Origin: Paracoccaceae bacterium
GTDB taxonomy: Bacteria; Pseudomonadota; Alphaproteobacteria; Rhodobacterales; Rhodobacteraceae
Reading direction: 5' to 3'
Length of the DNA stretch: 5,410 bases
Assembly: GCA_007134805.1 (NCBI GenBank)
Contig: SLKB01000380.1
Coordinates: 1 to 5,410, forward strand
A program made the position numbers and the translations under genes. The notes below the pieces were generated by a model. It did not search any database. It had not been told where the DNA came from and worked only from the letters and a program-made list of their open reading frames with translations. How positions within the stretch are numbered: the stretch's first letter is position 1; every line of letters starts with the position of its first letter. Shown in pieces: positions 5,157-5,410 of the stretch.

Positions 5157-5410
5157 ATGCAGGCGATGCTCATGCAGAGAGGGCGTCATGCGCTCGGTTT
5201 GGCGCTGGCGTATCTGATTTTTCTGGCCGCTGCTCCAGCACTGGCTGCACCCTACGCCGCAATGGTGATGGATGCCCGAAATGGCGAGGTGATCTTCGCG
5301 CGCAACCATGACACGCGGCTGCATCCGGCGTCACTGACCAAGATGATGACGCTTTATGTCGCCTTCGAGGCGATTAAGCATGGCGAGGTCACGCTCGACA
5401 CGCAATTCAC
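5157..5410 (+). CDS. D-alanyl-D-alanine carboxypeptidase, PBP5/6-like (N-terminal part; continues beyond window)
   Basis: This is the start of a serine-type D-Ala-D-Ala carboxypeptidase of the peptidase S11 (PBP5/DacA-like) family, which removes the terminal D-alanine of peptidoglycan pentapeptides in the periplasm. The 84 visible residues begin MQAMLMQRGRHALG. They contain a signal peptide with a basic start, a hydrophobic core (13-26) and an Ala-Leu-Ala cleavage site after residue 30. The mature N-terminus is APYAAMVMDARNGEVIFARN, typical of the family. The nucleophile motif SxxK is present as Ser59-Leu-Thr-Lys62 in HPASLTKMMTLYVAFE. The SxN and KTG motifs would lie beyond the window. The ATG at 5157 is chosen because AGGGG (5146-5150) precedes it by six bases; ATGs at 5166 and 5172 are alternatives. 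It is divergent from clpS. Whether it carries a C-terminal SPOR or PBP5-type domain cannot be seen. Confidence 0.94.
   Translation, partial: MQAMLMQRGRHALGLALAYLIFLAAAPALAAPYAAMVMDARNGEVIFARNHDTRLHPASLTKMMTLYVAFEAIKHGEVTLDTQF

Overview
The window looks like chromosomal DNA from an alphaproteobacterium of the Rhodobacteraceae (Rhodobacter/Roseobacter relatives). The GC content is high and genes are tightly packed. The left half carries the redox-regulatory cluster regB <- -> senC -> regA, in the arrangement known from Rhodobacter capsulatus and R. sphaeroides (where it is called prrB/prrC/prrA). The assignment rests on protein motifs and gene order read by eye; no database search was run. Nothing in the window shows whether the organism is phototrophic.

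Layout. Positions 1-775 (minus) hold the N-terminal 258 residues of the membrane-bound sensor kinase RegB, cut by the window edge. A 105-bp divergent control region (776-880) separates it from senC (881-1501, plus; Sco1/SenC/PrrC copper-binding thioredoxin-fold protein). Next come regA (1583-2140, plus; response regulator) and a small cysteine-rich lipoprotein gene (2154-2531, plus) at the place where I recall hvrA in the Rhodobacter cluster. A convergent three-gene unit follows on the minus strand: clpS (4755-4405), an RsmC/RlmG-type rRNA methyltransferase (4390-3323) and a short-chain dehydrogenase-like protein (3323-2514). Its last gene overlaps the lipoprotein gene tail-to-tail by 18 bp. 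A 401-bp gene-free region (4756-5156) separates clpS from a divergent gene for a D-alanyl-D-alanine carboxypeptidase, which runs off the right edge (5157-5410).

How the genes work together. RegB senses quinone/redox state and phosphorylates RegA. SenC is linked to cytochrome oxidase copper-centre assembly and to the redox signal reaching RegB. ClpS, the methyltransferase and the dehydrogenase-like protein appear to be one transcription unit, with a 14-nt gap and then a TGATG stop/start overlap, but they have no obvious common pathway. The carboxypeptidase trims peptidoglycan stem peptides in the periplasm.

I found no completely new system. The observations most worth a second look are: a perfect 8-bp-arm hairpin that supplies both stop codons at the convergent junction; a dehydrogenase-fold protein with Ser in place of the catalytic Lys; a RegR/RegA-type box between regB and senC; and a separate candidate promoter for regA that also bears on its start codon. 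There are no RNA genes, CRISPR arrays, insertion sequences or other signs of mobile DNA.
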